Shown here: positions 1-8,152 of the stretch, in pieces
How the letters are laid out: each line of letters opens with the position of its first letter
Numbering within the stretch: position 1 is the stretch's first letter
Source: Pseudomonas sp. Irchel 3E13
GTDB taxonomy: Bacteria > Pseudomonadota > Gammaproteobacteria > Pseudomonadales > Pseudomonadaceae
DNA: 64,000 nt
Reading direction: 5' to 3'
Assembly: GCF_900187455.1 (NCBI RefSeq)
Contig: NZ_FYDX01000008.1
Location: 186,001-250,000 of the forward strand
Translations under genes and position numbers: made by a program
The notes under the pieces: model-generated
Seen by the model: the letters and a program-made list of their open reading frames with translations, nothing else
What the model was told of the DNA's origin: nothing
Database searches by the model: none

Positions 1-708
1 CAGCCGCTCTTTCAGTACCCGGCGTTCAGCCTCAAGGCCCGGCTGCAGTTCGACGACAAACACCTGCGGGACGAGTCCGGGCTGCTCGGCATCAACAGCG
101 AAAAGCGATCACGCGTGCTCAACTACGGTCTCTCCGGCACGGCCCGGGACCCGTTGCTGAACGGCGCCACGACCACCCTTGCGCTGAGCTGGAGCGAGGG
201 CAGCCTGAATATCGACGGCTCGCCCTGGTCACTGGTCGGCAAGGCCGATCCGGGCCATTTCAGCGTGCTGCGCGCCAGCCTGGCCCGCCTGCAACAGTTG
301 GGTGGACGTCTGGCCCTGTATGTTCGCCTCCAGGGCCAGTGGTCGGATGACAACCTGGACGACTCGGAAAAGCTCTATATCGGCGGCATCTTCGGCGCGC
401 GCTCCACCTACCAGACCGCCGCATTTGGTGATCGGGGCTGGCTTACCAATCTCGAGTTGCGTTATGCCCTGACCGATACCTGGCAACTGGTGACCTTTGC
501 CGATCACGGCGAAGCGCGCCTGAATACCGCAAGCTGGACCACCGACACCGCGCCCCGTCGTCTTTCTGCCACAGGTTTTGGCGGGGGGTGGTCAACCGGG
601 ACTTGGAATATCAGTGCGTTGGCGGGCTGGCCGGTTGGCAATCATTCGGAGCAAAGCGATAGCGAGCGGCAGCCACGGGTGTGGGCGCAGGTGGCTTATG
701 CGTTTTGA
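1..708 (+). CDS. TpsB-type outer-membrane transporter (ShlB/FhaC/HecB family), C-terminal part
   Basis: This frame is open from the first base of the window, so the N-terminus lies outside it. The 235 visible residues are alternating amphipathic beta strands with the elements of the Omp85/TpsB barrel: a strand with LYIGGIFGARSTYQ, then GDRGWLTNLELRY, a late strand ending VTFADHGEARLN, and a terminal strand closing in Phe (VWAQVAYAF), the usual beta-signal recognised by the Bam complex. TpsB proteins sit in the outer membrane and export one large TpsA exoprotein (adhesin or hemolysin), usually encoded next door. No tpsA gene follows downstream, so a partner would have to lie to the left of the window. 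POTRA domains are not visible because of the truncation. Confidence 0.82.
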   Translation, partial: QPLFQYPAFSLKARLQFDDKHLRDESGLLGINSEKRSRVLNYGLSGTARDPLLNGATTTLALSWSEGSLNIDGSPWSLVGKADPGHFSVLRASLARLQQLGGRLALYVRLQGQWSDDNLDDSEKLYIGGIFGARSTYQTAAFGDRGWLTNLELRYALTDTWQLVTFADHGEARLNTASWTTDTAPRRLSATGFGGGWSTGTWNISALAGWPVGNHSEQSDSERQPRVWAQVAYAF

Positions 709-734
709 TGTTGCCTTGTGCTAGCCGACTGTTA

Positions 735-792
735 TTCAGCGTTCTCAAGATCGAGCGCCGCCCGCGCGGCGCTCGATCTTGAGAACGCTGAA
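735..792. repeat. 58-bp perfect palindrome (27-bp arms, CCGC loop)
   Basis: The arms TTCAGCGTTCTCAAGATCGA... and their exact reverse complement flank the loop CCGC. The core GCGCCGCCCGCGCGGCGC recurs at 27276-27329, in degenerate form near 29483-29521, and at 39774-39791, always just after the end of a gene. It follows the tpsB stop codon, so it may serve as a transcription terminator as well as a dispersed palindromic element. It has no T-tract, so intrinsic termination is uncertain. Confidence 0.8.
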
Positions 793-820
793 AATCTGTC
801 GCCTGGAGACCGGCACTCCA

Positions 821-862
821 CCTGTCCCACCCCTGTAGCGCCCGACGCAACACCTGTAGCGC
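821..862 (+). promoter_or_regulatory. Helically phased CCTGT repeats, candidate upstream activator sites
   Basis: CCTGT occurs at 821, 832 and 853. The last two copies extend to an identical ten-mer CCTGTAGCGC at 832-841 and 853-862, exactly 21 bp (two helical turns) apart. They lie about 80-120 bp upstream of the sigma-54 promoter at 940-955, the distance expected for enhancer sites of an AcoR-type activator such as the one encoded at 4752-6683. The assignment is inferred from spacing; no binding consensus was applied. Confidence 0.4.
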
Positions 863-939
863 TCCAGCCTCCCCGAAAACGCTCCTCCTTTTCCCGAACC
901 CCCCCGTAAACAAAGCCCTCCAGCCCAATCAAAACAATC

Positions 940-955
940 TGGCATAGCCGTTGCT
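940..955 (+). promoter_or_regulatory. Sigma-54 (RpoN) promoter
   Basis: The sequence TGGCATAGCCGTTGCT fits the RpoN consensus TGGCAYR-N4-TTGCW at every fixed position, with the -24 GG and -12 GC elements correctly spaced. It ends 57 bp before the start codon of the PQQ alcohol dehydrogenase. A sigma-54-dependent activator is encoded just downstream of the two dehydrogenase genes, which makes a complete local circuit likely. Confidence 0.78.
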
Positions 956-1011
956 CTGTCCCTGGTGCGCAGCGAAAAGATCGCGCCACTAATAAGAACA
1001 GGACTAACCCC

Positions 1012-3192
1012 ATGAGACAGATTGGCCATGCCTCGCCTTCCGGCGCTCGTTCCACCGTCGCCGGTATCCCTCTGAAATCCCTGGCTGCCGCGTTGCTGTT
1101 GAGCCTGGCCACCACGCCAGCGCTGGCCGTTGAAGTGCCGGCCAACGTCGACAGCAAGCGCCTGATTGCCGCCGACAAGGAACCCGGCAACTGGATGAGC
1201 ACCGGGCGGACCTACGACGAGCAGCGCTACAGCCCGCTCAACAAGATCAGCGATCAGAACGTCGACAAGCTCGGCCTGGCGTGGAGCTACAAACTCGACC
1301 TGGATCGCGGTGTGGAAGCCACGCCGATCGTGGTCGACGGCGTGATGTACACCACCGGGCCGTTCTCGGTGGTGTATGCGCTGGATGCCCGCGACGGCAA
1401 GCTGATCTGGAAATACGACCCGCAATCGGACCGCAACCGCGCCGGCGAAGCCTGCTGTGACGCGGTCAACCGCGGAGTGGCGGTGTGGAAGGGCAAGGTC
1501 TATGTCGGGGTGCTCGACGGCCGCCTGGAAGCCATCGACGCCAAGACAGGGAAACGCGCCTGGTCGGTCGATACCCGCGCCGACCACAAGCGCAGCTACA
1601 CCATTACCGGCGCGCCACGGGTGGTCAACGGCAAGGTGGTGATCGGCAACGGCGGCGCCGAGTTCGGCGTGCGCGGCTATGTCACGGCCTATGACGCTGA
1701 AACGGGCAAGGAAGCCTGGCGCTTCTACACCGTGCCGGGCGACCCCAAGTTGCCGCCCGAAGGCAAGGGCATGGAAATCGCCGCCAAGACCTGGTTCGGC
1801 GATGCTTTCGCCGAGCAGGGCGGTGGCGGCACAGCCTGGGATTCGTTTGCCTTCGACCCGGATTTGAACCTGCTGTATATCGGCGTGGGCAACGGCTCGC
1901 TCTGGGACCCGAAATGGCGCAGCCAGGCCAAGGGCGACAACCTGTTCCTGTCGTCGATCGTCGCGGTCAATGCCGACACCGGCGAATACGTCTGGCACTA
2001 CCAGACCACTCCGGGCGACGCCTGGGACTACACCGCGACCCAGCACATGATCCTTGCCGAGCTGCCGATTGACGGCAAGCCGCGCAAAGTGCTGATGCAG
2101 GCGCCGAAAAACGGTTTCTTCTATGTGATCGACCGCGCCACCGGCGAGCTGCTTTCGGCCAAGGGCATCGTGCCGCAGAGCTGGACCAAGGGCATGGACA
2201 TGAAGACCGGCCGGCCGATCGTCGATGATGAGAATGCCGCCTACTGGAAGGACGGCAAGCGCAAGCTGGTGACGCCCGCCTTCTGGGGTGCGCATGACTG
2301 GCAGCCGATGTCCTACAACCCGAACACCGGGCTGGTGTACATCCCGGCCCACATCATGTCGGCCTACTACGAGCACATTCCCGAGGCGCCCAAGCGCAAC
2401 CCGTTCAAGAGCATGTACCAGCTGGGCCTGCGCACGGGGATGATGCCGGAGAATGTCGACGGCCTGCTGGACATGGCCAAGGGCTGGTCGGGCAAGCTGA
2501 TCGCCTGGGACCCGGTCAAGCAGCAACCGGCCTGGGAAGTGCCCTACGTGACCATCTTCAACGGCGGCACCCTGAGCACCGCCGGCAACCTGGTGTTCGA
2601 AGGCAGCGCCGACGGCCGCGTCATCGCCTATGCCGCCGACACCGGCAAGAAACTCTGGGAGCAACCGGCGGCCAGTGGCGTGATGGCGGCACCGATCACC
2701 TACAGCGTCGATGGCGAACAGTACGTGACCTTCATGGCCGGCTGGGGCGGGGCGTTCTCCACCTTTGCCGGCGCCCTGTCGCTGCGGGCCGGGGTCCAGC
2801 CGTTCTCCCAGGTGCTGACCTACAAGATTGGCGGCACCGCCAAGCTGCAAGAGCCGGCACCGCGTCCCGACACCCCGAAACCGCCCGCGCTGAGCAACGA
2901 CACGGCGTCCATCGAAGCCGGCGCCAAGCTGTATGACGGTTATTGCTCGCAGTGCCATGGCATCCACGCGGTCAGCGGTGGCGTGTTGCCGGACCTGCGC
3001 AAGCTGACGCCGGAGAAACACCAGATGTTCCTCGGGATCCTGTTCGGCGGCCGTGTGCCTGATGGCATGCCGTCCTTTGCCGATGTCTTTACCCCTGAGC
3101 AGGTCGACCAGATCCATCAGTACCTGATCAAGCGCTCCCATGACCTGCAGAACGAAGGCGAATCCTGGAAGCAGTTCAGCGCCAAGCAATAA
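1012..3192 (+). CDS. PQQ- and heme c-dependent alcohol dehydrogenase (quinohemoprotein, type II ADH)
   Basis: This is a periplasmic enzyme that oxidises primary alcohols to aldehydes with pyrroloquinoline quinone and passes electrons to its own heme c. The 726-residue product has a signal peptide (cleavage probably after ALA at residue 39), an eight-bladed PQQ propeller with the vicinal disulfide pair Cys148-Cys149 (GEACCDA) that covers PQQ, the catalytic Asp region GDAWDYTATQ, and a C-terminal cytochrome c domain with CSQCH at about 645-649 and a likely axial Met686 (DGMPSF). The extra cytochrome domain separates it from the roughly 620-residue ExaA type. It is followed by an aldehyde dehydrogenase that would take its product, and sigma-54 control is likely. 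The natural alcohol cannot be read from the sequence. Confidence 0.92.
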   Translation: MRQIGHASPSGARSTVAGIPLKSLAAALLLSLATTPALAVEVPANVDSKRLIAADKEPGNWMSTGRTYDEQRYSPLNKISDQNVDKLGLAWSYKLDLDRGVEATPIVVDGVMYTTGPFSVVYALDARDGKLIWKYDPQSDRNRAGEACCDAVNRGVAVWKGKVYVGVLDGRLEAIDAKTGKRAWSVDTRADHKRSYTITGAPRVVNGKVVIGNGGAEFGVRGYVTAYDAETGKEAWRFYTVPGDPKLPPEGKGMEIAAKTWFGDAFAEQGGGGTAWDSFAFDPDLNLLYIGVGNGSLWDPKWRSQAKGDNLFLSSIVAVNADTGEYVWHYQTTPGDAWDYTATQHMILAELPIDGKPRKVLMQAPKNGFFYVIDRATGELLSAKGIVPQSWTKGMDMKTGRPIVDDENAAYWKDGKRKLVTPAFWGAHDWQPMSYNPNTGLVYIPAHIMSAYYEHIPEAPKRNPFKSMYQLGLRTGMMPENVDGLLDMAKGWSGKLIAWDPVKQQPAWEVPYVTIFNGGTLSTAGNLVFEGSADGRVIAYAADTGKKLWEQPAASGVMAAPITYSVDGEQYVTFMAGWGGAFSTFAGALSLRAGVQPFSQVLTYKIGGTAKLQEPAPRPDTPKPPALSNDTASIEAGAKLYDGYCSQCHGIHAVSGGVLPDLRKLTPEKHQMFLGILFGGRVPDGMPSFADVFTPEQVDQIHQYLIKRSHDLQNEGESWKQFSAKQ

Positions 3193-3256
3193 GCCTATGG
3201 GCCGGCCGGCGCCATTGCCGGTCGGTCGCGCCATCCCCGACAAGAGAGACGCGGAT

Positions 3257-4690
3257 ATGAGTGACGCCATCTACCAGAACTACATCGCCAATGCCTTCGT
3301 CGCCAGCGACGAGCTGATCGAGGTGCATAACCCGGCCAACGGCCAGTTGCTCGGGCGTGTGCCCCAGGGCAGCAGCGCCGAGGTCGAACAGGCCATCGCC
3401 GCCGCGCGCCAGGCGCAGAAGGCCTGGGCGCTGCGGCCGGCCATCGAACGTGCGGGCTACCTGCGCAAGATCGCCAGCAAAGTGCGCGAGCACGCCGAGC
3501 GCCTGGCGCGGGTGATTACCGCCGAGCAGGGCAAGGTGCTGGAACTGGCCCGGGTCGAGGTGAATTTCACCGCCGACTACCTCGACTACATGGCCGAGTG
3601 GGCGCGGCGCCTGGAAGGCGAAGTGCTGAGCAGCGACCGGGCCGGCGAGAGCATCTTTCTGCTGCGCAAACCGCTGGGCGTGGTCGCCGGGATTTTGCCG
3701 TGGAACTTCCCGTTCTTCCTGATCGCCCGCAAGATGGCGCCGGCGCTCCTGACCGGCAATACCATCGTGATCAAACCGAGCGAAGAAACCCCGATCAACT
3801 GCTTCGAATTCGCCCGTCTGGTGGCCGAGACCGATCTGCCCGCTGGCGTCTTCAACGTGGTCTGCGGCACCGGCGCAACGGTCGGCAGTGCGCTGACCAG
3901 CCACCCGGGCATCGACCTGATCAGCTTTACCGGCAGCGTTGGCACCGGCTCGCGGATCATGGCCGCCGCCGCGCCGAATATCACCAAACTCAACCTGGAA
4001 CTGGGCGGCAAGGCGCCCGCCATCGTCCTGGCCGACGCCGACCTGGATCTGGCGGTCAGGGCCATCACCGCCTCGCGGGTGATCAACACCGGGCAGGTAT
4101 GCAACTGCGCCGAGCGGGTCTATGTCGAGCGCAAGGTGGCCGATGCGTTTATCGAGCGCATTGCCGCGTCCATGGCCGCCACCCGTTATGGCGACCCGCT
4201 GGCCGAAAGTGGCCTGGACATGGGCCCGCTGATCAATCGCGCGGCGCTGGACAAGGTGGCGCAAATGGTCCGCACCGCCAGCGGGCAGGGCGCGCAGGTG
4301 ATTACCGGCGGCGCGGTGGCCGATCTGGGCCAGGGCTTCCACTATCAGCCGACGGTGCTGGCCGGCTGCTCGGCGGATATGGAAATCATGCGCAAGGAGA
4401 TCTTCGGCCCGGTGCTGCCGATCCAGATTGTCGATGACCTGGACGAGGCCATCGCGCTGTCCAACGACAGCGAATACGGCCTGACCTCATCGATCTACAC
4501 CGGCAGCCTGAGCGCGGCCTTGCAGGCGACCCGTTCGCTGGACTTCGGCGAGACCTACATCAACCGCGAGAACTTCGAAGCCATGCAGGGCTTCCATGCC
4601 GGGACGCGCAAGTCCGGTATTGGCGGTGCCGATGGCAAGCACGGGCTGTACGAGTACACCCACACCCATGTGGTGTACATCCAGGCCTGA
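3257..4690 (+). CDS. aldA: NAD-dependent aldehyde dehydrogenase, AldA (lactaldehyde/glycolaldehyde) family
   Basis: The 477-residue protein matches E. coli AldA closely as remembered, including ADYLDYMAEWARR, the NAD-binding stretch GILPWNFPFFLIARKMAPAL, the general-base motif ELGGK near residue 248, and the catalytic Cys282 in NTGQVCNCAER. The start ATG at 3257 is preceded by an AGAGA-type ribosome site; the open frame extends further upstream into the preceding gene, but that start would have no family-like N-terminus. It lies 64 bp after the alcohol dehydrogenase, so the pair probably forms one sigma-54-driven transcript converting an alcohol to its aldehyde and then to the acid. The aldehyde used could differ from lactaldehyde in this context. 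Confidence 0.88.
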   Translation: MSDAIYQNYIANAFVASDELIEVHNPANGQLLGRVPQGSSAEVEQAIAAARQAQKAWALRPAIERAGYLRKIASKVREHAERLARVITAEQGKVLELARVEVNFTADYLDYMAEWARRLEGEVLSSDRAGESIFLLRKPLGVVAGILPWNFPFFLIARKMAPALLTGNTIVIKPSEETPINCFEFARLVAETDLPAGVFNVVCGTGATVGSALTSHPGIDLISFTGSVGTGSRIMAAAAPNITKLNLELGGKAPAIVLADADLDLAVRAITASRVINTGQVCNCAERVYVERKVADAFIERIAASMAATRYGDPLAESGLDMGPLINRAALDKVAQMVRTASGQGAQVITGGAVADLGQGFHYQPTVLAGCSADMEIMRKEIFGPVLPIQIVDDLDEAIALSNDSEYGLTSSIYTGSLSAALQATRSLDFGETYINRENFEAMQGFHAGTRKSGIGGADGKHGLYEYTHTHVVYIQA

Positions 4691-4704
4691 TAGCCCGTCC
4701 ATTG

Positions 4705-4742
4705 AAAACGCCCGGACCGTGTTTAACGGTCCGGGCGTTTTT
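4705..4742. terminator. Rho-independent terminator between convergent genes
   Basis: A 15-bp stem, AAAACGCCCGGACCG with its complement around a TGTTTAA loop, is followed by a T-run on the plus strand and preceded by an A-run, so it can end transcription in both directions. It sits between the stop codons of aldA and the convergent sigma-54 activator gene. Confidence 0.9.
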
Positions 4743-4751
4743 CGTTGCGGC

Positions 4752-6683
4752 TCAGAGGCAGTCGTTGGGCTGCACCAGCCGGTGTTTTTTCATCTGCCGG
4801 TAGAGCGTCGAGCGGGCGACGCCCAGTTCGCTGGCCGCCGCGCTGATATTCCAGCGATGGCGGCGCAAGGTCGCCAACAGGCTCGACGCTTGCGGTTCGC
4901 TGCTCGTCGGCGGAATGGCCGGCAGCGCGTGCACGGCGGGGCTGTGCAGCAGGTCGCCGGGCAGGCAGTCCAGGTCGATGCAGCCGTCCTCGGCCAGCGC
5001 CACCGCGTAGCGCAGGGCATTGAGCAACTGGCGGATATTGCCGGGCCAGGGCGCGTCGAGCAGGCATTGCCGCGCCGGGTCGGTGAGCTGCAGGCCCTGA
5101 GCCTCGGCCTGGCTGTCGAGCAGGTGCTGGATCAGTTGCGCGCGGTCACTGCGCTCGCGCAGCGGCGGCAGGTTGAGGTTCATGCCGTTGAGGCGATAGA
5201 ACAGGTCTTCGCGAAAGCCCTTGTCGCGCAACATGCCCTGCAAGTCCTGGTGCGTGGCGCAAATCACCTGGATATCCAGCGGCACCGGCACCTGGGCGCC
5301 GATCGGGGAAATCTCGCGCTCGGCCAGCACCCGTAGCAGGCGGGTTTGCAGGTGGGCCGGCATATCGCCGATCTCATCGAGAAACAGCGTGCCGCCATTG
5401 GCCAGTTCCAGCTTGCCCTTCATGCCTTTTTTCTCGGCACCGGTGAAGCTGCCGCCGCGGTAGCCGAACAGTTCGCTCTCGATCAGGCTCTCCGGGATCG
5501 CCGCGCAATTCAGCGCGATAAAGGGCCCGCCCTGGCGGGCGCTGGCCTGGTGGATGGCCCGGGCAAAGGCTTCTTTGCCGGTGCCGGTTTCGCCGGTAAT
5601 CAGGATGGCGATGTCTTTGTCGATCACCTTGCGCAGGCGCCGCACCGCCTGTTGCAGCGTCGGGTCGGCACCGGCCAGTTGTTCCAGGTCGGGGTGACGG
5701 GGCCGCGGCGCCTTGGTCGCTGCCGGTGTCGGCGCCACGCGGTGCTGCTCCGAGGGAATGCGCAGGCTCAGGTCCAGCAGCGCCTCATCATGCTGGGCGC
5801 GCAGGCGCAGGCCGCGGGCGCCGCCATTGGTCAGGCGCAGTAACTCGTTGACGCACATGGGCAGCAACTGGTCAATCAGGCTGCCCAGCAGGTTGCGGCC
5901 ATTGGCCTGGTCATGGGCGACAAAGGCCGCGCGGTTGGCGCCGATCACCCGACCGCTGTCGTCGACTGCCAGCAGTTGCTCATTGGCCAGGTCGGCGATT
6001 TCGTCGATGGGCTTGAGCGAAAGCGTCAGGCGATCCCGGTAGCTTTGGCGAAAGTGCGCGTTCTCGATCAGGCGCGCATACAGGATCACCAATTGCAGGG
6101 TCAGGTATTGGCTTTCCTTGGGGCCATCGCTGTTCAGGCAGGTAGCGTTCAGGCAACCCTGCAACAGGCCCTGGGCATTGAAGATCGGCGCGACGGAACA
6201 ACTCAGGCGCGCATTGGCGGTGAGGAAATGCTCCTCGCGATGGATGATCAGCGGCTCGGCCGCCGCCAGCGTGGTGCCGATGCCGTTGGTGCCGGCGATG
6301 GATTCGTCCCAGCGCGCCCCGACCACCAGTCCCGAGCGAATGTAGGGGTCATGCTGGACGGGCAGGCGGGCGTCGAGGGTGATGCCCTGCTCGTCGCTGA
6401 GCAGCACCGCGAAACCGGCTGGCACCACGCGGCGGGCCAGGCCGCTGACGCCCTGGCTGGCGATATCGAGGTACTGCTGGTGTTGTTCCTGGTGGCGGCG
6501 GATATCGTCGGCGCACAGGATATCCAGGCGGGTGGCCGTGGCGGGATCGAGCCGGTGCTGCATGACGCTGCGGTACCAGGACTGGGCAATGACTCCGTCC
6601 GGGCGGATCCGCCGCTCGGGGAAATGCTCGTTGACGAAGGCAGCGAGTTCGCTCGGGTGGGTCTGGGCGCTATGCCGCGTCAT
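4752..6683 (-). CDS. AcoR-like sigma-54-dependent transcriptional activator
   Basis: The 643-residue protein has an N-terminal GAF-type sensor region (residues about 60-220), a second PAS-like segment, a central AAA+ domain and a Fis-type helix-turn-helix (NISAAASELGVARSTLYRQM) at the C-terminus. The AAA+ domain shows Walker A GETGTGKEAF, the sigma-54 contact loop as GSFTGA instead of the common GAFTGA, Walker B GGTLFLDEIGD and the arginine finger region FREDLFYRLN. The ATG at 6683 has an AGGGAG ribosome site; the longer open frame upstream lacks a recognisable domain. It is convergent with the PQQ-ADH/aldA pair, whose promoter is of the sigma-54 type, so it is the obvious candidate activator, probably responding to the alcohol, the aldehyde or a related small molecule. 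Confidence 0.88.
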   Translation of the reverse strand: MTRHSAQTHPSELAAFVNEHFPERRIRPDGVIAQSWYRSVMQHRLDPATATRLDILCADDIRRHQEQHQQYLDIASQGVSGLARRVVPAGFAVLLSDEQGITLDARLPVQHDPYIRSGLVVGARWDESIAGTNGIGTTLAAAEPLIIHREEHFLTANARLSCSVAPIFNAQGLLQGCLNATCLNSDGPKESQYLTLQLVILYARLIENAHFRQSYRDRLTLSLKPIDEIADLANEQLLAVDDSGRVIGANRAAFVAHDQANGRNLLGSLIDQLLPMCVNELLRLTNGGARGLRLRAQHDEALLDLSLRIPSEQHRVAPTPAATKAPRPRHPDLEQLAGADPTLQQAVRRLRKVIDKDIAILITGETGTGKEAFARAIHQASARQGGPFIALNCAAIPESLIESELFGYRGGSFTGAEKKGMKGKLELANGGTLFLDEIGDMPAHLQTRLLRVLAEREISPIGAQVPVPLDIQVICATHQDLQGMLRDKGFREDLFYRLNGMNLNLPPLRERSDRAQLIQHLLDSQAEAQGLQLTDPARQCLLDAPWPGNIRQLLNALRYAVALAEDGCIDLDCLPGDLLHSPAVHALPAIPPTSSEPQASSLLATLRRHRWNISAAASELGVARSTLYRQMKKHRLVQPNDCL

Positions 6684-7080
6684 GGATAGGCTCCCTGTGG
6701 CATGCCGCTTGGGCACGGCGATCTTGTTATGGGGCGACGAGCCGTGGCTGTCACGGAGGCTAAGATAGCCCTTGGTGGCGGGCAGCGCCATGGTGGGATG
6801 GCATGGATACGCGGCGCAAGTCCTCGACATAACACTGTCCCCTGTGGGAGCCGGAGCTACGCCTTCGCCACTACGACGACCGTGGCTGCTGGACAAGGTG
6901 CCGCGCGACAAGCAGGACGCGTTGTTCAACGGCGTGCCGAATTTCTATCACTACGTTCTAACACCGTGTCGAGCGTAGTTGTAATGCTTGCAAGTGTCCG
7001 TTCATTGAAACAGGTACACAGGCGAATCCATCCTTCGCTCAGACGATTTATAAAATCCTCAGGCTGACCGGCTTGAATTC
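6684..7080. other. Intergenic region with possible coding remnant, nothing firmly identified
   Basis: This 397-bp gap holds the promoter region of the minus-strand sigma-54 activator. It contains a short CTGTGGGAGCCGGAGC stretch at about 6841-6856 that resembles a decayed REP sequence. A short plus-strand frame near 6880-6978 reads protein-like (DKVPRDKQDALFNGVPNFYH) but has no convincing start or family and may be a leftover of a lost gene. Confidence 0.3.
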
Positions 7081-8061
7081 TCATGCCCGCCCGAACTGCT
7101 TGCGATAGCAGCTCGGGCTGCTGTCCAGTTTTGTACGAAAGTGATGCCGCAACGTCGCGGCGGTGCCGAAGCCGCATTGTTCGGCAATCAGCGGCATGGG
7201 CAGCGCGCTGGTTTCCAGCAGCGCCTTGGCGCGTTCCAGCCGGACGCCCAGCAGCCAGTCGGCGGGTGTGGTTCCGGTGGCGTCGTGAAAGCGGCGCAGG
7301 AAGGTGCGGCGACTCATGTGGGCGGCGTGGGCCATTTGGTCGATGGTCAGGTCGCTGTCGGGTCTGGCGCGCAGTTGATCCAGCAGCGGCGCCAGGCTGC
7401 TGCCCGGTCTGACGGTAACCGGCTGTTCGATGTATTGGGCCTGGCAGCCCAGGCGATGGGGCGGGGTCACCATGCGGCGGGCTGCCCGGTTGGCCGCGTC
7501 GGGGCCGAAGTCCCGGCGGATCAGGTGCAGGCAGGCGTCGAGGCCCGAGGCACAACCTGCCGAGGTGAGGATGTTGCCCTCATCGACATAGAGCACCGAG
7601 GGCTCGACCTGAATCTCCGGATAAGCCTTCGCAAGAGCCTGGTGATGGTGCCAATGGGTGGTGGCGCGCTTGCCCGCCAGCAGGCCGGTTGCCGCGAGGA
7701 CAAAGGTGCCCGCGCAGATGGTGACGATCCGGCAACCCCTGGCGCTGGCGGCCGTGAGCGCTTGAAGCACGTCGGGGGCAACGTCTTCAGCCAGGTCGCG
7801 CCACCCGGGAATGACGACGGTTCCGGCCTGTTCCAGCAGTTCCAGGCCACCTTCCACGGTGATCTGCACGCCACCAAAGGCCCGCAGCGGGCCGGGTTCG
7901 GCCGCGGCGACGCGCAGTTCATAAAGTGGTTTTTTCAGTTCGGGATCATCGCGGCCGAAGGCTTCGATGGCGGTGCCGAATTCAAAAGTACACAACTGGT
8001 CGTACGCCAGCACGACCAGGGTTCGATTGAAGGGCAGTGCAGCAGGATGGCGTTTTGGCAT
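7081..8061 (-). CDS. GlxA/FtrA-family regulator (DJ-1/PfpI domain plus AraC helix-turn-helix)
   Basis: The 326-residue protein has an N-terminal DJ-1/PfpI-like domain (about residues 10-180) with the nucleophile-elbow equivalent TICAGTFVLAATGLL, then an AraC-type DNA-binding domain (about 220-320) with HMSRRTFLRRFHDATGTTPADWL and CGFGTAATLRHHFR. Start ATG at 8061 is preferred over an upstream in-frame start because the family-type N-terminus begins at KRHPAALPFNRTLVVL. Members regulate genes for amines, quaternary ammonium compounds or toxic aldehydes. It is divergent from an MFS exporter with 91 bp between the starts, so it most likely controls that exporter; the inducer is unknown. Confidence 0.87.
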   Translation of the reverse strand: MPKRHPAALPFNRTLVVLAYDQLCTFEFGTAIEAFGRDDPELKKPLYELRVAAAEPGPLRAFGGVQITVEGGLELLEQAGTVVIPGWRDLAEDVAPDVLQALTAASARGCRIVTICAGTFVLAATGLLAGKRATTHWHHHQALAKAYPEIQVEPSVLYVDEGNILTSAGCASGLDACLHLIRRDFGPDAANRAARRMVTPPHRLGCQAQYIEQPVTVRPGSSLAPLLDQLRARPDSDLTIDQMAHAAHMSRRTFLRRFHDATGTTPADWLLGVRLERAKALLETSALPMPLIAEQCGFGTAATLRHHFRTKLDSSPSCYRKQFGRA

Positions 8062-8152
8062 GAAGTTGACGATACATGGCCTTCGTGCCGATTTCCACAA
8101 GCCCCTCATCGCCGGATCATCCGCTGACTATTTGAGCCTGTGGAAACGTGCA

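Noticed and set aside
745..3270. Minus-strand open frame of 841 codons opposite the PQQ alcohol dehydrogenase
   Set aside because: It is an antisense shadow created by strong GC bias at third positions; its translation is low-complexity (rich in Gly, Ala, Arg, His) with no domain, while the plus strand encodes a clear enzyme.
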